Shown here piece after piece: positions 17,854 through 25,745 of a DNA stretch of 64,000 nucleotides. Position 1 is the stretch's first letter, and each line of letters opens with the position of its first letter. The stretch comes from Streptomyces morookaense. Its GTDB lineage: Bacteria; Actinomycetota; Actinomycetes; Streptomycetales; Streptomycetaceae. The notes under the pieces were generated by a model. That model was not told where the DNA came from. It searched no databases and was given only the letters and a program-made list of their open reading frames with translations. Location: contig NZ_JABBXF010000006.1 of NCBI RefSeq assembly GCF_013030945.1, positions 1 to 64,000 of the forward strand, written 5' to 3'. The translations under genes were made by a program, and so were the position numbers.

Positions 17854-19110
17854 TCAGCTGGCGGTCTCGACGATCGGCAGTCGGCGGCGCTCGGGCACCC
17901 GGGACACCAGCTGCTGCTCCTCGGCCAGTTCACGGGCGAAGCACCCGTCCTTGTAGTGGCCGGAGAGCCGCTTGGCGGTGAAGGCCTCGATCGCGTCGTG
18001 GTCGAACTCGACCCGGTATCCGGCCTCTTCGCCCTCGGCGGTGGTGCGGACCAGGATCCCGAGGTGCGGCTCGAAGGTGTTGACGCAGCCGACGATGTCG
18101 CCGATCTTCTCGCGGCGCTCGCCGCCCGCCTCGGAGAGCGTCTCCTCCGGCGTCGGAATGGCGGCGAACAGCTGACGGCCGGCCCGGCACCAGCCGACGT
18201 GGCCGGGGAAGCCCATGACCTTGATGCCGAAGGTGCCGAAGTCCTCGCTGACACCGAGCTGGAAGGACATCTCCACGGTCTCGTGGAGCTCCTTGAGGTC
18301 GCGGTAGGCCTGCGCGATCTCCTCGTGGCTCAGCTGGAGCTCGGCGTGCTTGCCGCCGTGCGCGGCGTAGTTGTTGAAGCGGACGGTGTCGACGCCCAGC
18401 TTGTTGAAGTAGTGGACGTAGCGCTCCAGCGACTGACGGCCGTGGTTGTGCCGGCCGACGGTGACGCCGATGTTCACACGGAAGGCGTCGTCGCTCTCGC
18501 CCGAGACGGCCCGCCAGTGCTCGTTGTACTTGCCGATGCGGCGCAGCACTTCCTCGGTGAGGGCACCGCTGAACACACCCTTGATGGGGTAGCTGCCGTC
18601 GTCGACGACGGCGAGGTTCTCGTCGATCACACCGTGGTAGGTGATCGAGATGGTGCCGTAGCCGCTCTCCCGGGCCAGGTCGAGCAGCTCCATCCAGTTG
18701 TCGGCGAGCAGCGGCCGCCCGCTCGTCCAGGCGTCGCCCTTGGCCATGGTCTCGGTCGGCGTGTGATCCGCGTCCTGCCGGAACTCACGGTTGTTGGCCG
18801 GCCCGTAGATGCGCATGAACTCGCCGTCGTACGCGAAACTGTCGACGTACCGCGGGTAGACGTGGAAGCCCTGCGACTCCAGGCCCGCCTTGATGAGCGG
18901 GCCTTCCTCCATCGCGAACGACCGGTCGTACACCTTCTCGTAGTTGACGAACCAGCAGTGCGTGCACTTCTGGCCGCAGGTGTTCTTCCCGACCTTGGTG
19001 TCGAGGTCGAGATAGATGTGGATGTCCTCCGGCTTGATGTCCGCGAACGGGACGGAGAACGGCTGGTCACCGTGGAAGTCGTAGGCGATGGGCGCGTTCT
19101 GGACAGGCAT
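17854..19110 (-). CDS. Radical SAM protein
   Basis: A 418-residue protein with the radical SAM iron-sulfur motif CGQKCTHC (Cys45, Cys49, Cys52; CX3CX2C), expected to hold a 4Fe-4S cluster and cleave SAM to a 5'-deoxyadenosyl radical. Three more cysteines (308 in GWCRAGRQ, 342 in VGCVNTF, 390 in KDGC) lie in the C-terminal third and could bind an auxiliary cluster, although the full SPASM pattern is not present. GGGGGA lies before the ATG at 19110. First large gene of the operon. I do not recognise a characterised close relative. Confidence 0.88.
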   Translation of the reverse strand: MPVQNAPIAYDFHGDQPFSVPFADIKPEDIHIYLDLDTKVGKNTCGQKCTHCWFVNYEKVYDRSFAMEEGPLIKAGLESQGFHVYPRYVDSFAYDGEFMRIYGPANNREFRQDADHTPTETMAKGDAWTSGRPLLADNWMELLDLARESGYGTISITYHGVIDENLAVVDDGSYPIKGVFSGALTEEVLRRIGKYNEHWRAVSGESDDAFRVNIGVTVGRHNHGRQSLERYVHYFNKLGVDTVRFNNYAAHGGKHAELQLSHEEIAQAYRDLKELHETVEMSFQLGVSEDFGTFGIKVMGFPGHVGWCRAGRQLFAAIPTPEETLSEAGGERREKIGDIVGCVNTFEPHLGILVRTTAEGEEAGYRVEFDHDAIEAFTAKRLSGHYKDGCFARELAEEQQLVSRVPERRRLPIVETAS

Positions 19111-19119
19111 GCTTCCCCC

Positions 19120-19152
19120 GGATGGTTCGCGGATGACTCGCGGATGATTCGT
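19120..19152 (-). repeat. Three 11-bp tandem repeats upstream of the radical SAM gene
   Basis: GGATGGTTCGC, GGATGACTCGC and GGATGATTCGT stand head to tail (plus-strand reading), ending two bases short of the G-rich ribosome site of the radical SAM gene. The 11-bp period places copies on one helix face, as for direct-repeat operators. They could also be a leader RNA feature. Confidence 0.65.
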
Positions 19153-19254
19153 GAAAGGCAGAACGGAGGGGCGCCGCGGAGAGCGGCGCCTCGGAAACGG
19201 CGTGGTGCCGGTATGCGGAAGAGGTGGTGACGGCGGGGCGGGCGGCGGGCCCGG

Positions 19255-19338
19255 CTACGACTGCCTCACCATGCGCGCTGCAGCGCCTCTGACCCCGCCG
19301 ACGACAAGACTCACGACGCCCCCCGACTCGCTCGACAT
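19255..19338 (-). CDS. Candidate 27-codon small ORF upstream of the radical SAM gene
   Basis: ATG at 19338 follows GGTGGGGG closely and opens a 27-codon frame ending TAG at 19255. The peptide is MSSESGGVVSLVVGGVRG followed by AAARMVRQS: small, Ser/Gly/Val-rich, without Cys, Trp or His. It ends 144 bp before the radical SAM start on the same strand. It could be a leader peptide, a precursor peptide for the radical SAM enzyme, or a chance frame. Conservation is the deciding evidence and cannot be checked here. Confidence 0.3.
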   Translation of the reverse strand: MSSESGGVVSLVVGGVRGAAARMVRQS

Positions 19339-19540
19339 GCGCCCCCACCGTGGACGACCGCAGTTGATCGGGCAGTCGTACGGCGTGGCAACGGAACGAT
19401 CCAACAGCGCCCGGATTTCGTCAATCCCCGTCAGGACCGAGAGATGCTCAAAGCAAGTCTTTGAGTTGGGTGCAGGGTGAAACGATCACCGGGCCGGGTC
19501 AAGGGCCGTTCGGCACCGGGGAATTGCCGAACGGAACGAC

Positions 19541-19573
19541 AAGAGGGCGCCCCTGACACAGAGGCGCCCTCTT
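19541..19573 (-). terminator. Hairpin terminator of tRNA-Ser
   Basis: AAGAGGGCGCC and GGCGCCCTCTT, perfect 11-bp arms around an 11-nt loop, lie just beyond the 3' end of the minus-strand tRNA. Confidence 0.75.
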
Positions 19574-19599
19574 CGACCGGGCTACTGCACCGGCTTCTG

Positions 19600-19686
19600 C
19601 GGAGGCTGTGGGATTTGAACCCACGGTGACATCGCTGCCACGACGGTTTTCAAGACCGTTCCCTTCGGCCGCTCGGGCAAGCCTCC
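19600..19686 (-). tRNA. tRNA-Ser (anticodon TGA)
   Basis: Read on the minus strand, the 87-nt RNA has a 7-bp acceptor stem (GGAGGCT/AGCCTCC) and a G discriminator. The anticodon arm is CGGTC-TTGAAAA-CCG with anticodon TGA. It has a long variable arm typical of class II tRNAs and a T arm GTGGG-TTCAAAT-CCCAC. CCA is not encoded. It sits between the HtrA-like protease gene and the radical SAM operon. tRNA 3' ends are common integration sites, and the side facing its 3' end is the accessory-looking one. Confidence 0.95.
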
Positions 19687-19742
19687 CCGCACCGCCTCAC
19701 GGCAGCGCGGGGACAGCCTACCGGGTGACGGAAGGCGGACGG

Positions 19743-21401
19743 TCAGCTGTCGCCCTTGCGTTCGCCCAGCGTGATCTCCGTGGTGGCCTGCTTGCCGTCG
19801 CGGATGTAGGTCACGGTGACCTTGTCGCCGGGCTGGTGCGTCCAGATCTCGCTGATCAGGGTCGGGCCGCTGTCGATCTTCGTCTCGTCGAGCTTGGTGA
19901 TCACGTCGCCCGGCTTGAGGCCGGCCTTGTCCGCCGGGCCGCCGGGGGTGACGGCCGGGCTGCCGTTGGCACCATTGGCGGCGATCTTGGCTCCGTTGCC
20001 GGAGTCCTTCATGTTCACCGTGGCCGAGATGACCGGGTAGGTCGGGACATGGTTCTTGATCAGCTGCTCGGCGACGTTCCTCGCCTGGTTGATCGGGATC
20101 GCGAAGCCGAGGCCGATACTGCCCGACTGGCCCTGGCCGCCGCCGAATCCGCCGCCGTTGCCCGCGGACTGGATCGCGGAGTTGATGCCGATGACGGCGC
20201 CCTGGGCGTTGAGCAGCGGGCCGCCGGAGTTGCCCGGGTTGATCGACGCGTCCGTCTGCAGCGCGCTCATGTACGAGGCCTGGCCGCTGCCGCCGCCGTC
20301 GCTGGAGGCGACCGGGCGCTTCTTGGCGCTCACGATGCCCGTGGTGACCGTGCCGGACAGTCCGAAGGGCGCGCCGATGGCGACCGTCGCGTCGCCCACC
20401 GCCGCCTTGTCGGAGTCGCCGAGCGGGAGCGGGTTGAGCCTGGCGCCGGAAGGGTTCTTCAGCTTGATGACGGCGACGTCGTAGCCCTGGGCCCGGCCGA
20501 CCACCTCGGCGTCGTAGCTCTTGCCGTCCGAGAACGTCGCCTGCAGCTTGCCGCCGTCCGCGGCCGCGGCCACCACGTGGTTGTTGGTGAGGATGTGGCC
20601 CTGCTTGTCGTAGACGAAGCCGGTGCCCGTGCCGCCGTCGCCGTTGTTGCTCTGCGCCTCGATGGTGACGACGCTCGGCAGCGCCTTGCTCGCGATGTCC
20701 GCGACCGAACCGGGCGAGCGGCTCTCCACCTTGGGGTCGCCCGCGGCGGAGACCGTCGTCGAACCGGCGTTGTCGGTGCGGTTCGCGGCCCAGTAGCCGA
20801 CGCCGCCGCCGACACCGCCCGCGATCAGGGCCGCGGCCAGCACCGCCGCCACGAGCCCGCCGCCCCGCTTGCGCTGCGGCACGGGCGCGCCCCACGGATC
20901 CGTACCCCCGTACGGGCCCTGCGGCCCGTCGGGCCCGCCGTACCAGGCGCCGGTGGCGGACTGGTGCGGCGCGGCGCCCATGGGGGCACCGGGTGCGGGA
21001 GCACCGTACGGATCCGCCTGCGGCGCGCCGCCGGGGGCTTCGGCCTTGGACATCTGCACACCGGGTGCACCCGGGGCAACTGCCGCTGCATCCGCGGGGA
21101 TCGAGGGCATCTGCGCGGTGCCGCCGTGCGCGTCGGCCGCAGCGGCCTGTCGCGCCTGCGCCTGCGCCGCGGCGTCGTAGGCAACCGCGGCACCCTGCGC
21201 CCCGTCACCGTGGGCACCCCCGGAAGCCTGCGCCGTGGGGGGCTCCGCCGGGTGCGGGGCGTCCGTCGGGGCGGCCGCCCCGACGGCAGGCGGCTCCGCC
21301 GGGACCGGCGGAACAGGGCCCGCACCCGAATCCGGGGTCGGAGACCCCGCCCCCGGCCCGGCCGCGGACGGAACGGCGGCGCCCTCGTTCTCGGTGCTCA
21401 C
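19743..21401 (-). CDS. HtrA/DegP-like membrane-anchored serine protease with PDZ domain
   Basis: A 552-residue protein. The first 175 residues are a Pro/Ala-rich cytoplasmic tail. One membrane span lies at about 181-205. The trypsin-like domain then shows His275 in LTNNHVV, Asp308 in YDVAVIKL and Ser392 in INPGNSGGPL. A C-terminal PDZ domain follows (VTPGGPADKAGLKPGDVITKL). GTG at 21401 has GAGGAG upstream. Such enzymes degrade or process misfolded exported proteins outside the membrane and are usually envelope-stress induced. Confidence 0.92.
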   Translation of the reverse strand: MSTENEGAAVPSAAGPGAGSPTPDSGAGPVPPVPAEPPAVGAAAPTDAPHPAEPPTAQASGGAHGDGAQGAAVAYDAAAQAQARQAAAADAHGGTAQMPSIPADAAAVAPGAPGVQMSKAEAPGGAPQADPYGAPAPGAPMGAAPHQSATGAWYGGPDGPQGPYGGTDPWGAPVPQRKRGGGLVAAVLAAALIAGGVGGGVGYWAANRTDNAGSTTVSAAGDPKVESRSPGSVADIASKALPSVVTIEAQSNNGDGGTGTGFVYDKQGHILTNNHVVAAAADGGKLQATFSDGKSYDAEVVGRAQGYDVAVIKLKNPSGARLNPLPLGDSDKAAVGDATVAIGAPFGLSGTVTTGIVSAKKRPVASSDGGGSGQASYMSALQTDASINPGNSGGPLLNAQGAVIGINSAIQSAGNGGGFGGGQGQSGSIGLGFAIPINQARNVAEQLIKNHVPTYPVISATVNMKDSGNGAKIAANGANGSPAVTPGGPADKAGLKPGDVITKLDETKIDSGPTLISEIWTHQPGDKVTVTYIRDGKQATTEITLGERKGDS

Positions 21402-21651
21402 AGTTGTCTCCTCATCAGGTGCATGGTGCAGTGCAGTCCGATGCAATTCGGTACACATCGGCCTTTTCGCGACCCAGGCCACGCTCGCAACATGTCTGCG
21501 GCAAGCTTTTCCCATCGCACGTCAGACCGCTGTAAACGGAGGCTGTGTCCTTACCGGCCTCACGGCCCCCGCCGAAGCCACCCGGATCAGGGCGATTACC
21601 GAACAAAGGGCCCGCATGCGCGATTGTGCCAGGCGGTGGCACCATAACGCG

Positions 21652-22497
21652 GTGACCTATGCGCACCCGGCCCGGAACGTCCGTCCCGAGCGCCATCCGC
21701 TTGCCGTCGTAGCCCATCGGGGAGCCTCCGAGGACGCCCCGGAACACACGCTGGCCGCGTACCGCAAAGCGCTCGAGGACGGCGCCGACGGGCTGGAGTG
21801 CGACGTCCGGCTGACCGCCGACGGGCACCTGGTCTGCGTGCACGACCGCCGGGTGAACCGCACGTCCAACGGCCGCGGTGCCGTCTCCGCCCTGGAGCTG
21901 GCCGACCTCGCGGCGCTCGACTTCGGCTCGTGGAAGGGCAAGGCCGCCGATGCCGAGGCGCCGGACATCGACCCCGCCGCCCCCGATCACGAGCGCACCT
22001 CCGTCCTCACCCTGGAGCGCCTCCTCGAGCTCGTCGCCGACTCGGGGCGGCAGGTCGAGCTGGCCATCGAGACCAAGCACCCGACCCGCTGGGCCGGCCA
22101 GGTGGAGGAGAGGCTGCTCGGCCTGCTCGACCGCTTCGGCCTGGCCGCACCGCCGGCCGGCAAGGGCCCGCGGGTGCGCGTGATGAGCTTCTCCGCCCGC
22201 TCCCTGCAGCGGGTACAGGCCGCCGCGCCCGCCATCCCGACCGTCTATCTCATGCAGTTCATCTCCCCGCGCTACCGCGACGGGCGGCTGCCCGCGGGCG
22301 TGCACATCGCCGGGCCGAGCATCCGGATCGTCCGCAACCACCCGGAGTTCGTGGCCCGGCTGCAGCGCGCCGGCAACCAGGTGCACGTCTGGACCGTGAA
22401 CGAGGCGGAGGACGTCGAGCTGTGCGCCCGCCTCGGCGTGGACGCGGTCATCACCAACCGGCCCAAGGCAGTGCTTACCCAGCTGGGCCGCCGCTAG
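21652..22497 (+). CDS. Glycerophosphodiester phosphodiesterase
   Basis: A 281-residue GDPD-family TIM barrel that hydrolyses glycerophosphodiesters to sn-glycerol-3-phosphate and an alcohol. The catalytic region HRGASEDAPEHTLAAY is near the N-terminus, followed by GLECDVRLTADGHLVCVHD with metal ligands, and IETKHP mid-protein. The usual PENT is PEHT here. GTG at 21652 is chosen; ATG at 21616 is in frame. No signal peptide, so a cytoplasmic role is likely. It is divergent from the HtrA gene. Confidence 0.9.
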   Translation: MTYAHPARNVRPERHPLAVVAHRGASEDAPEHTLAAYRKALEDGADGLECDVRLTADGHLVCVHDRRVNRTSNGRGAVSALELADLAALDFGSWKGKAADAEAPDIDPAAPDHERTSVLTLERLLELVADSGRQVELAIETKHPTRWAGQVEERLLGLLDRFGLAAPPAGKGPRVRVMSFSARSLQRVQAAAPAIPTVYLMQFISPRYRDGRLPAGVHIAGPSIRIVRNHPEFVARLQRAGNQVHVWTVNEAEDVELCARLGVDAVITNRPKAVLTQLGRR

Positions 22498-22686
22498 ACG
22501 CGGAGCCCGGTCCGACGGCGCCGGGGCGCATCCCGATGCCACCGCACGGCCATTACAAGGAGTGCACCGGCGCGTTCGCTCCGCAGTCGGCCCGCGCGAG
22601 TGCCCCTGCCCGTGCGCGATGGCCGGTTTCCGGTACAGGCCATTGGGGCATTCATCCCCTGACGTGGGGCAAAGGAGGTCTCGGGG

Positions 22687-23211
22687 GTGGCGTTGGTGGT
22701 GGCACAGGAGGTGCCCACGTCGTCGATCATGGCCGTACCCCATGGTCCTGCCGGTGTGGGAGAGGCAAGACACCGGATGCGCAAGGATCTGCGCAGCAGC
22801 GGGGTACCGGATCCGGTCATCGACGACGCCGTACTGATCCTTTCGGAGCTGCTCAGCAACGCGTACCGGCACGGACGCCCGCTGCCCCGGGAGAACGGCG
22901 CGGCAGGCGGCAGCGGCCCGGAGGACGGCGGCGGCATCCGCGCGGCCTGGCGGGTGGACGAGCGCGGCAGGCTCACGGTCGAGGTCACCGACGGCGGCGG
23001 ACCCACCCGGCCTGTTCCGGCCACTCCATCGGTCACCGCCCGCGGCGGCCGCGGGCTGAACATCATCAGTGCCCTCTCCCAGGACTGGGGCGTGCGCGAC
23101 GCCTCCGGCGAGGTCACGGTCTGGGCCGCACTCTCCGCGCGCGCCGGTTTCGCTACGCGCGTTGAGCCCGTCCCCGAACTCGCCTTCCCGGAACTCGACG
23201 GACTGCTCTGA
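22687..23211 (+). CDS. ATP-binding protein, RsbW-like anti-sigma kinase fold
   Basis: A 174-residue GHKL/HATPase_c protein. N box LILSELLSNAYRHGRP, G1-like EVTDGGGP and G2-like ARGGRGLNII are clear, with an acidic linker (GPEDGGG) inserted in the middle. GTG at 22687 has AAGGAGG seven bases upstream. Streptomyces encodes dozens of such RsbW/SpoIIAB relatives, which bind sigma factors or phosphorylate anti-anti-sigma proteins. No partner gene is adjacent. Confidence 0.87.
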   Translation: MALVVAQEVPTSSIMAVPHGPAGVGEARHRMRKDLRSSGVPDPVIDDAVLILSELLSNAYRHGRPLPRENGAAGGSGPEDGGGIRAAWRVDERGRLTVEVTDGGGPTRPVPATPSVTARGGRGLNIISALSQDWGVRDASGEVTVWAALSARAGFATRVEPVPELAFPELDGLL

Positions 23212-23225
23212 CGACGCGCGTGGCA

Positions 23226-23240
23226 CGCCCCGAAGGGGCG
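23226..23240 (+). terminator. Hairpin terminator (repeat family copy B)
   Basis: CGCCCC-GAA-GGGGCG is followed by CGAGGAACTGCGCGATCAGC and CACAACG. It lies 14 bp downstream of the RsbW-like gene. Confidence 0.65.
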
Positions 23241-23381
23241 CGAGGAACTGCGCGATCAGCCACAACGCACCCGCAGATCAACACGAACTCCCGGCGGAGC
23301 GCTTAGGCTCGCGCCCGTCAAGGCAGTCCGCCGCCCGGCCCGCCGCCAGGCGCACCGCACCGATCGGGAGACCCGCACACC

Positions 23382-24353
23382 ATGGCCAAGAAGCGCCGCC
23401 CCCAGACCAAGGCCGCCGCACCCCGGGCGGGCAGCGACGCCCCGATTCCCGTGGTGGGCGCCCGCGAGCCCTGCCCCTGCGGTTCGGGCCGGCGGTACAA
23501 GGCCTGCCACGGCCGCGAGGCCGCGCACGCCGTGGCCGAGCTGGTGCAGCGCCCGTTCGAGGGGCTGCCGGGCGAGGCCGACTGGGTCGCCCTGCGCGAG
23601 CTGGTCCCCGCCGCCACGGTCGAACTCACCCTCAAGGACGGCCTGCCCGAGGGCGTCCCCTCGGTGACGCTCGCCACCGTGCTGCCGATGGCCTGGCCCG
23701 CGCTGCGCCGCGACAACGGCGCCGTGCTGCTCGGCCTGCAGAACGACACGGCCTCCGGCGACCTCAGCCGCGACCTCGCCGACACCCTGCGGCGCGCCCT
23801 GACCGCCGAGCCCGGCACGCCGGTGGCCGCCGGCCGCGCCGCCGCCGACGGGCCGCGGCTGCAGGATCTGCTGGACCCGCAGGGCGCGTTCGAGCCGGCG
23901 GTGCACACCGGCTTCGAGTTCTGGATCGAGAACGCGGAGAACGCCACCGGCGAGGTCGCCGCCTCCCTGGAGCGGGCCAACGCCGCCGCGATCCCCACCG
24001 TCCGGCTCGCCGGCCCGGATGCCGCGTACTGGTGCGAGACCCCGGAGAAGAACCACCTGCGCTGGGTGATGACGCACCCGGAGGAGCAGCTCCTGGACGC
24101 CCTGGCCCGGCTGCACGCCGCGGGCGCGACCTCGCTCGGCGAGGGCACCCGCCTGGTCGGTTCGTTCCGTGCGCACGGGCTGACCGTGCCGGTGTGGGAC
24201 CTGCCGAGCGGGATGCGGGCGGAGGACGTGGAGAAGCCGGCCAAGGAGTTCGCGGAGCGGCTCGCCGGGGCGCTGGCGGACACCGCGCCGCTCTCGGCCG
24301 ACGAGCGGCGGGCCCGCAGCGGCCTCACCAGCCGTCAGGTCACCCTGAACTGA
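23382..24353 (+). CDS. DUF5926 family protein with SEC-C zinc motif
   Basis: A 323-residue protein. A basic N-terminus is followed by EPCPCGSGRRYKACHG, the SEC-C metal-binding motif that in SecA coordinates zinc. The rest is a conserved actinomycete domain (DUF5926) with FWIENAEN and WCETPEKNHLRWVMTHPEEQLLDAL. No function is known. ATG at 23382; no strong ribosome site (GGGAGACC). Probably single-gene unit. Confidence 0.88.
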   Translation: MAKKRRPQTKAAAPRAGSDAPIPVVGAREPCPCGSGRRYKACHGREAAHAVAELVQRPFEGLPGEADWVALRELVPAATVELTLKDGLPEGVPSVTLATVLPMAWPALRRDNGAVLLGLQNDTASGDLSRDLADTLRRALTAEPGTPVAAGRAAADGPRLQDLLDPQGAFEPAVHTGFEFWIENAENATGEVAASLERANAAAIPTVRLAGPDAAYWCETPEKNHLRWVMTHPEEQLLDALARLHAAGATSLGEGTRLVGSFRAHGLTVPVWDLPSGMRAEDVEKPAKEFAERLAGALADTAPLSADERRARSGLTSRQVTLN

Positions 24354-24770
24354 CCCGTGCGGGGGATCGGCCGGCCCCGATCCGGTGACGGCGGGGGCGA
24401 GAGCGCGGAGGGCCCCGTTCCGGGGCTTTCCGGGAGCCCGGGGGCGTGACTCCTGTCACAACTCCCGCTGTCGGCCCGGAAATCCGCGTCCGGAAATCCG
24501 CGATCGAATTTGCGAACCGCCGATCTCTTGTTACCGTTTGAGGAGCCCGGTCGCTGGTGCATCCCCCGTCGCCAGCGACCGGGCGCTTCCATGTCCGGAC
24601 GCATCCGGAGAGCGCGCGGCATCCTCCGCGCCCCCGGCGCTCCCACAGCCGGCCCACAGCAGGCCGCAGCCCTTCCCCCGCAGCTCCCGAAGCACCTCGG
24701 CCCGGGCATCCGTGCGCCCCTGCCCCGGCCCGGCGCCTCCGCGCCCGGCCGGAGCGCTCTGGCGGACGGG
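24354..24770. other. Intergenic region holding a candidate RNA
   Basis: 417 bp without a supported protein gene, between the DUF5926 gene and the convergent secreted-protein gene. Its main element is the 13-bp hairpin at 24545-24584. AT content rises just before that hairpin (AATTTGCGAACC...TTGTTACCGTTTG), as for a promoter. Confidence 0.5.
24545..24584 (+). ncRNA. Candidate structured small RNA (6C-like hairpin)
   Basis: GCCCGGTCGCTGG and CCAGCGACCGGGC, a perfect 13-bp stem, enclose TGCATCCCCCGTCG with a C-run in the loop. A promoter-like AT-rich stretch with TTGTTACCGTTTGAGGA lies immediately upstream. That placement argues for the 5' end of a transcript rather than a plain terminator. The actinobacterial 6C RNA has C-rich hairpin loops and a similar GAGGAGC lead-in. 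The second 6C stem was not securely found, and here the loop has five rather than six Cs. Confidence 0.45.
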
Positions 24771-25412
24771 CTACGGAAGGAGATCCGGACTGTCTGCCTC
24801 CGCCGCAGGAGAGTTGCTGCCGGACCGGAGCAACAGGTTCCCCTTGGCCGAGGCGATCTCCGCGACCGCTGCATACGAGCCATGTCCGCGCACGGACGCC
24901 GCATGTGGCGTCTCACACGCGCCCGGGTCGTCGGAGGCGGGCATGTCGCACGGCGCCTGGACCGTGCTGCCGTCGGGCGCCATGAGGGTCAGCACGCCCG
25001 AGAGCGGGCCGCCCGTGGCGTTCCGGTAGTACGTGCGCCCCCACGTCTCGTGGCTCTGCTCCAGGACGCAGGTCTGGGCCTCCAGGCCTGCGGGGGAGGA
25101 GAGTTCGGGCCCGCACTGGGCGATGTTGGCGTCCTGCGCGCCCGGCAGCGGGAGGGCCCGGCCGGCGGGCCGGGGGTCGGACGCCGCGGCGGACGCGCCG
25201 TCCCGCAGGGCACCGCCCCGGGCGCGGTCCGCCGGGACCTTGCCCGGCCCCGTCCGCTCCCGGCCCGCCGGGCCCGCGGGGCCGGCGCTCGCCGCGGCCA
25301 GCGGCAGCACGACGACGAGCGCCACCGCACCGGCCAGGGCGAGCATCCGGAGATTCGCTCCGCGCGGCCTGGACATTTCGGCCATACCGGCCGCACTGGA
25401 CGCTCGCTCCAT
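24771..25412 (-). CDS. Secreted protein of unknown function
   Basis: A 213-residue protein with a signal peptide (LRMLALAGAVALVVVLPLAAASAG). The Gly/Pro/Arg-rich stretch is followed by a small domain with four cysteines (AQCGPEL, QTCVLEQ, APCDMP, GACETP), probably two disulfides, and YRNATGGPLSGVLTLMAPDG. ATG at 25412 has AGGTGA upstream; starts ten or thirteen codons in are possible. No family recognised. Confidence 0.75.
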   Translation of the reverse strand: MERASSAAGMAEMSRPRGANLRMLALAGAVALVVVLPLAAASAGPAGPAGRERTGPGKVPADRARGGALRDGASAAASDPRPAGRALPLPGAQDANIAQCGPELSSPAGLEAQTCVLEQSHETWGRTYYRNATGGPLSGVLTLMAPDGSTVQAPCDMPASDDPGACETPHAASVRGHGSYAAVAEIASAKGNLLLRSGSNSPAAEADSPDLLP

Positions 25413-25620
25413 GAGGGATCACCTGCAATTCGCCGCGGAAGCCTGAACGCAGGACGGCTCGGCGGCACGCCCCTGCGGATGACCGGACCGACGGCGCCTG
25501 CTGCGCTGTGCGCGGCACCCGACACAGGCCCGGTCACCCGAACATAGCGGGCGGGAACGGGTCTTGATGACCCCACACGGCCGTTCCCGGGACATCTCGG
25601 GGTTGGTTACACCCGAACGA

Positions 25621-25659
25621 GTGAGAGCGCGGGCGTCTCCCGTCCGTACGCGCTCTCAC
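25621..25659 (-). terminator. Hairpin downstream of the PrimPol-like gene
   Basis: GTGAGAGCGC and GCGCTCTCAC, perfect 10-bp arms around a 19-nt loop that itself holds CGGG/CCCG, lie 87 bp past the stop of the minus-strand gene at 25746. Confidence 0.55.
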
Positions 25660-25745
25660 CTGCCCTCCGAACCGGCCGCTCCGGGCCCGGGCCGCGTCAA
25701 CGCCCTTGCCCCTCCGCACGATCGACGACGGGCGGCGGCGATGCC

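Noticed and set aside
10450..19686. Complete integrative element with attachment sites
   Set aside because: No integrase, transfer or replication gene and no copied tRNA 3' end seen by eye; retained only as an erosion hypothesis.
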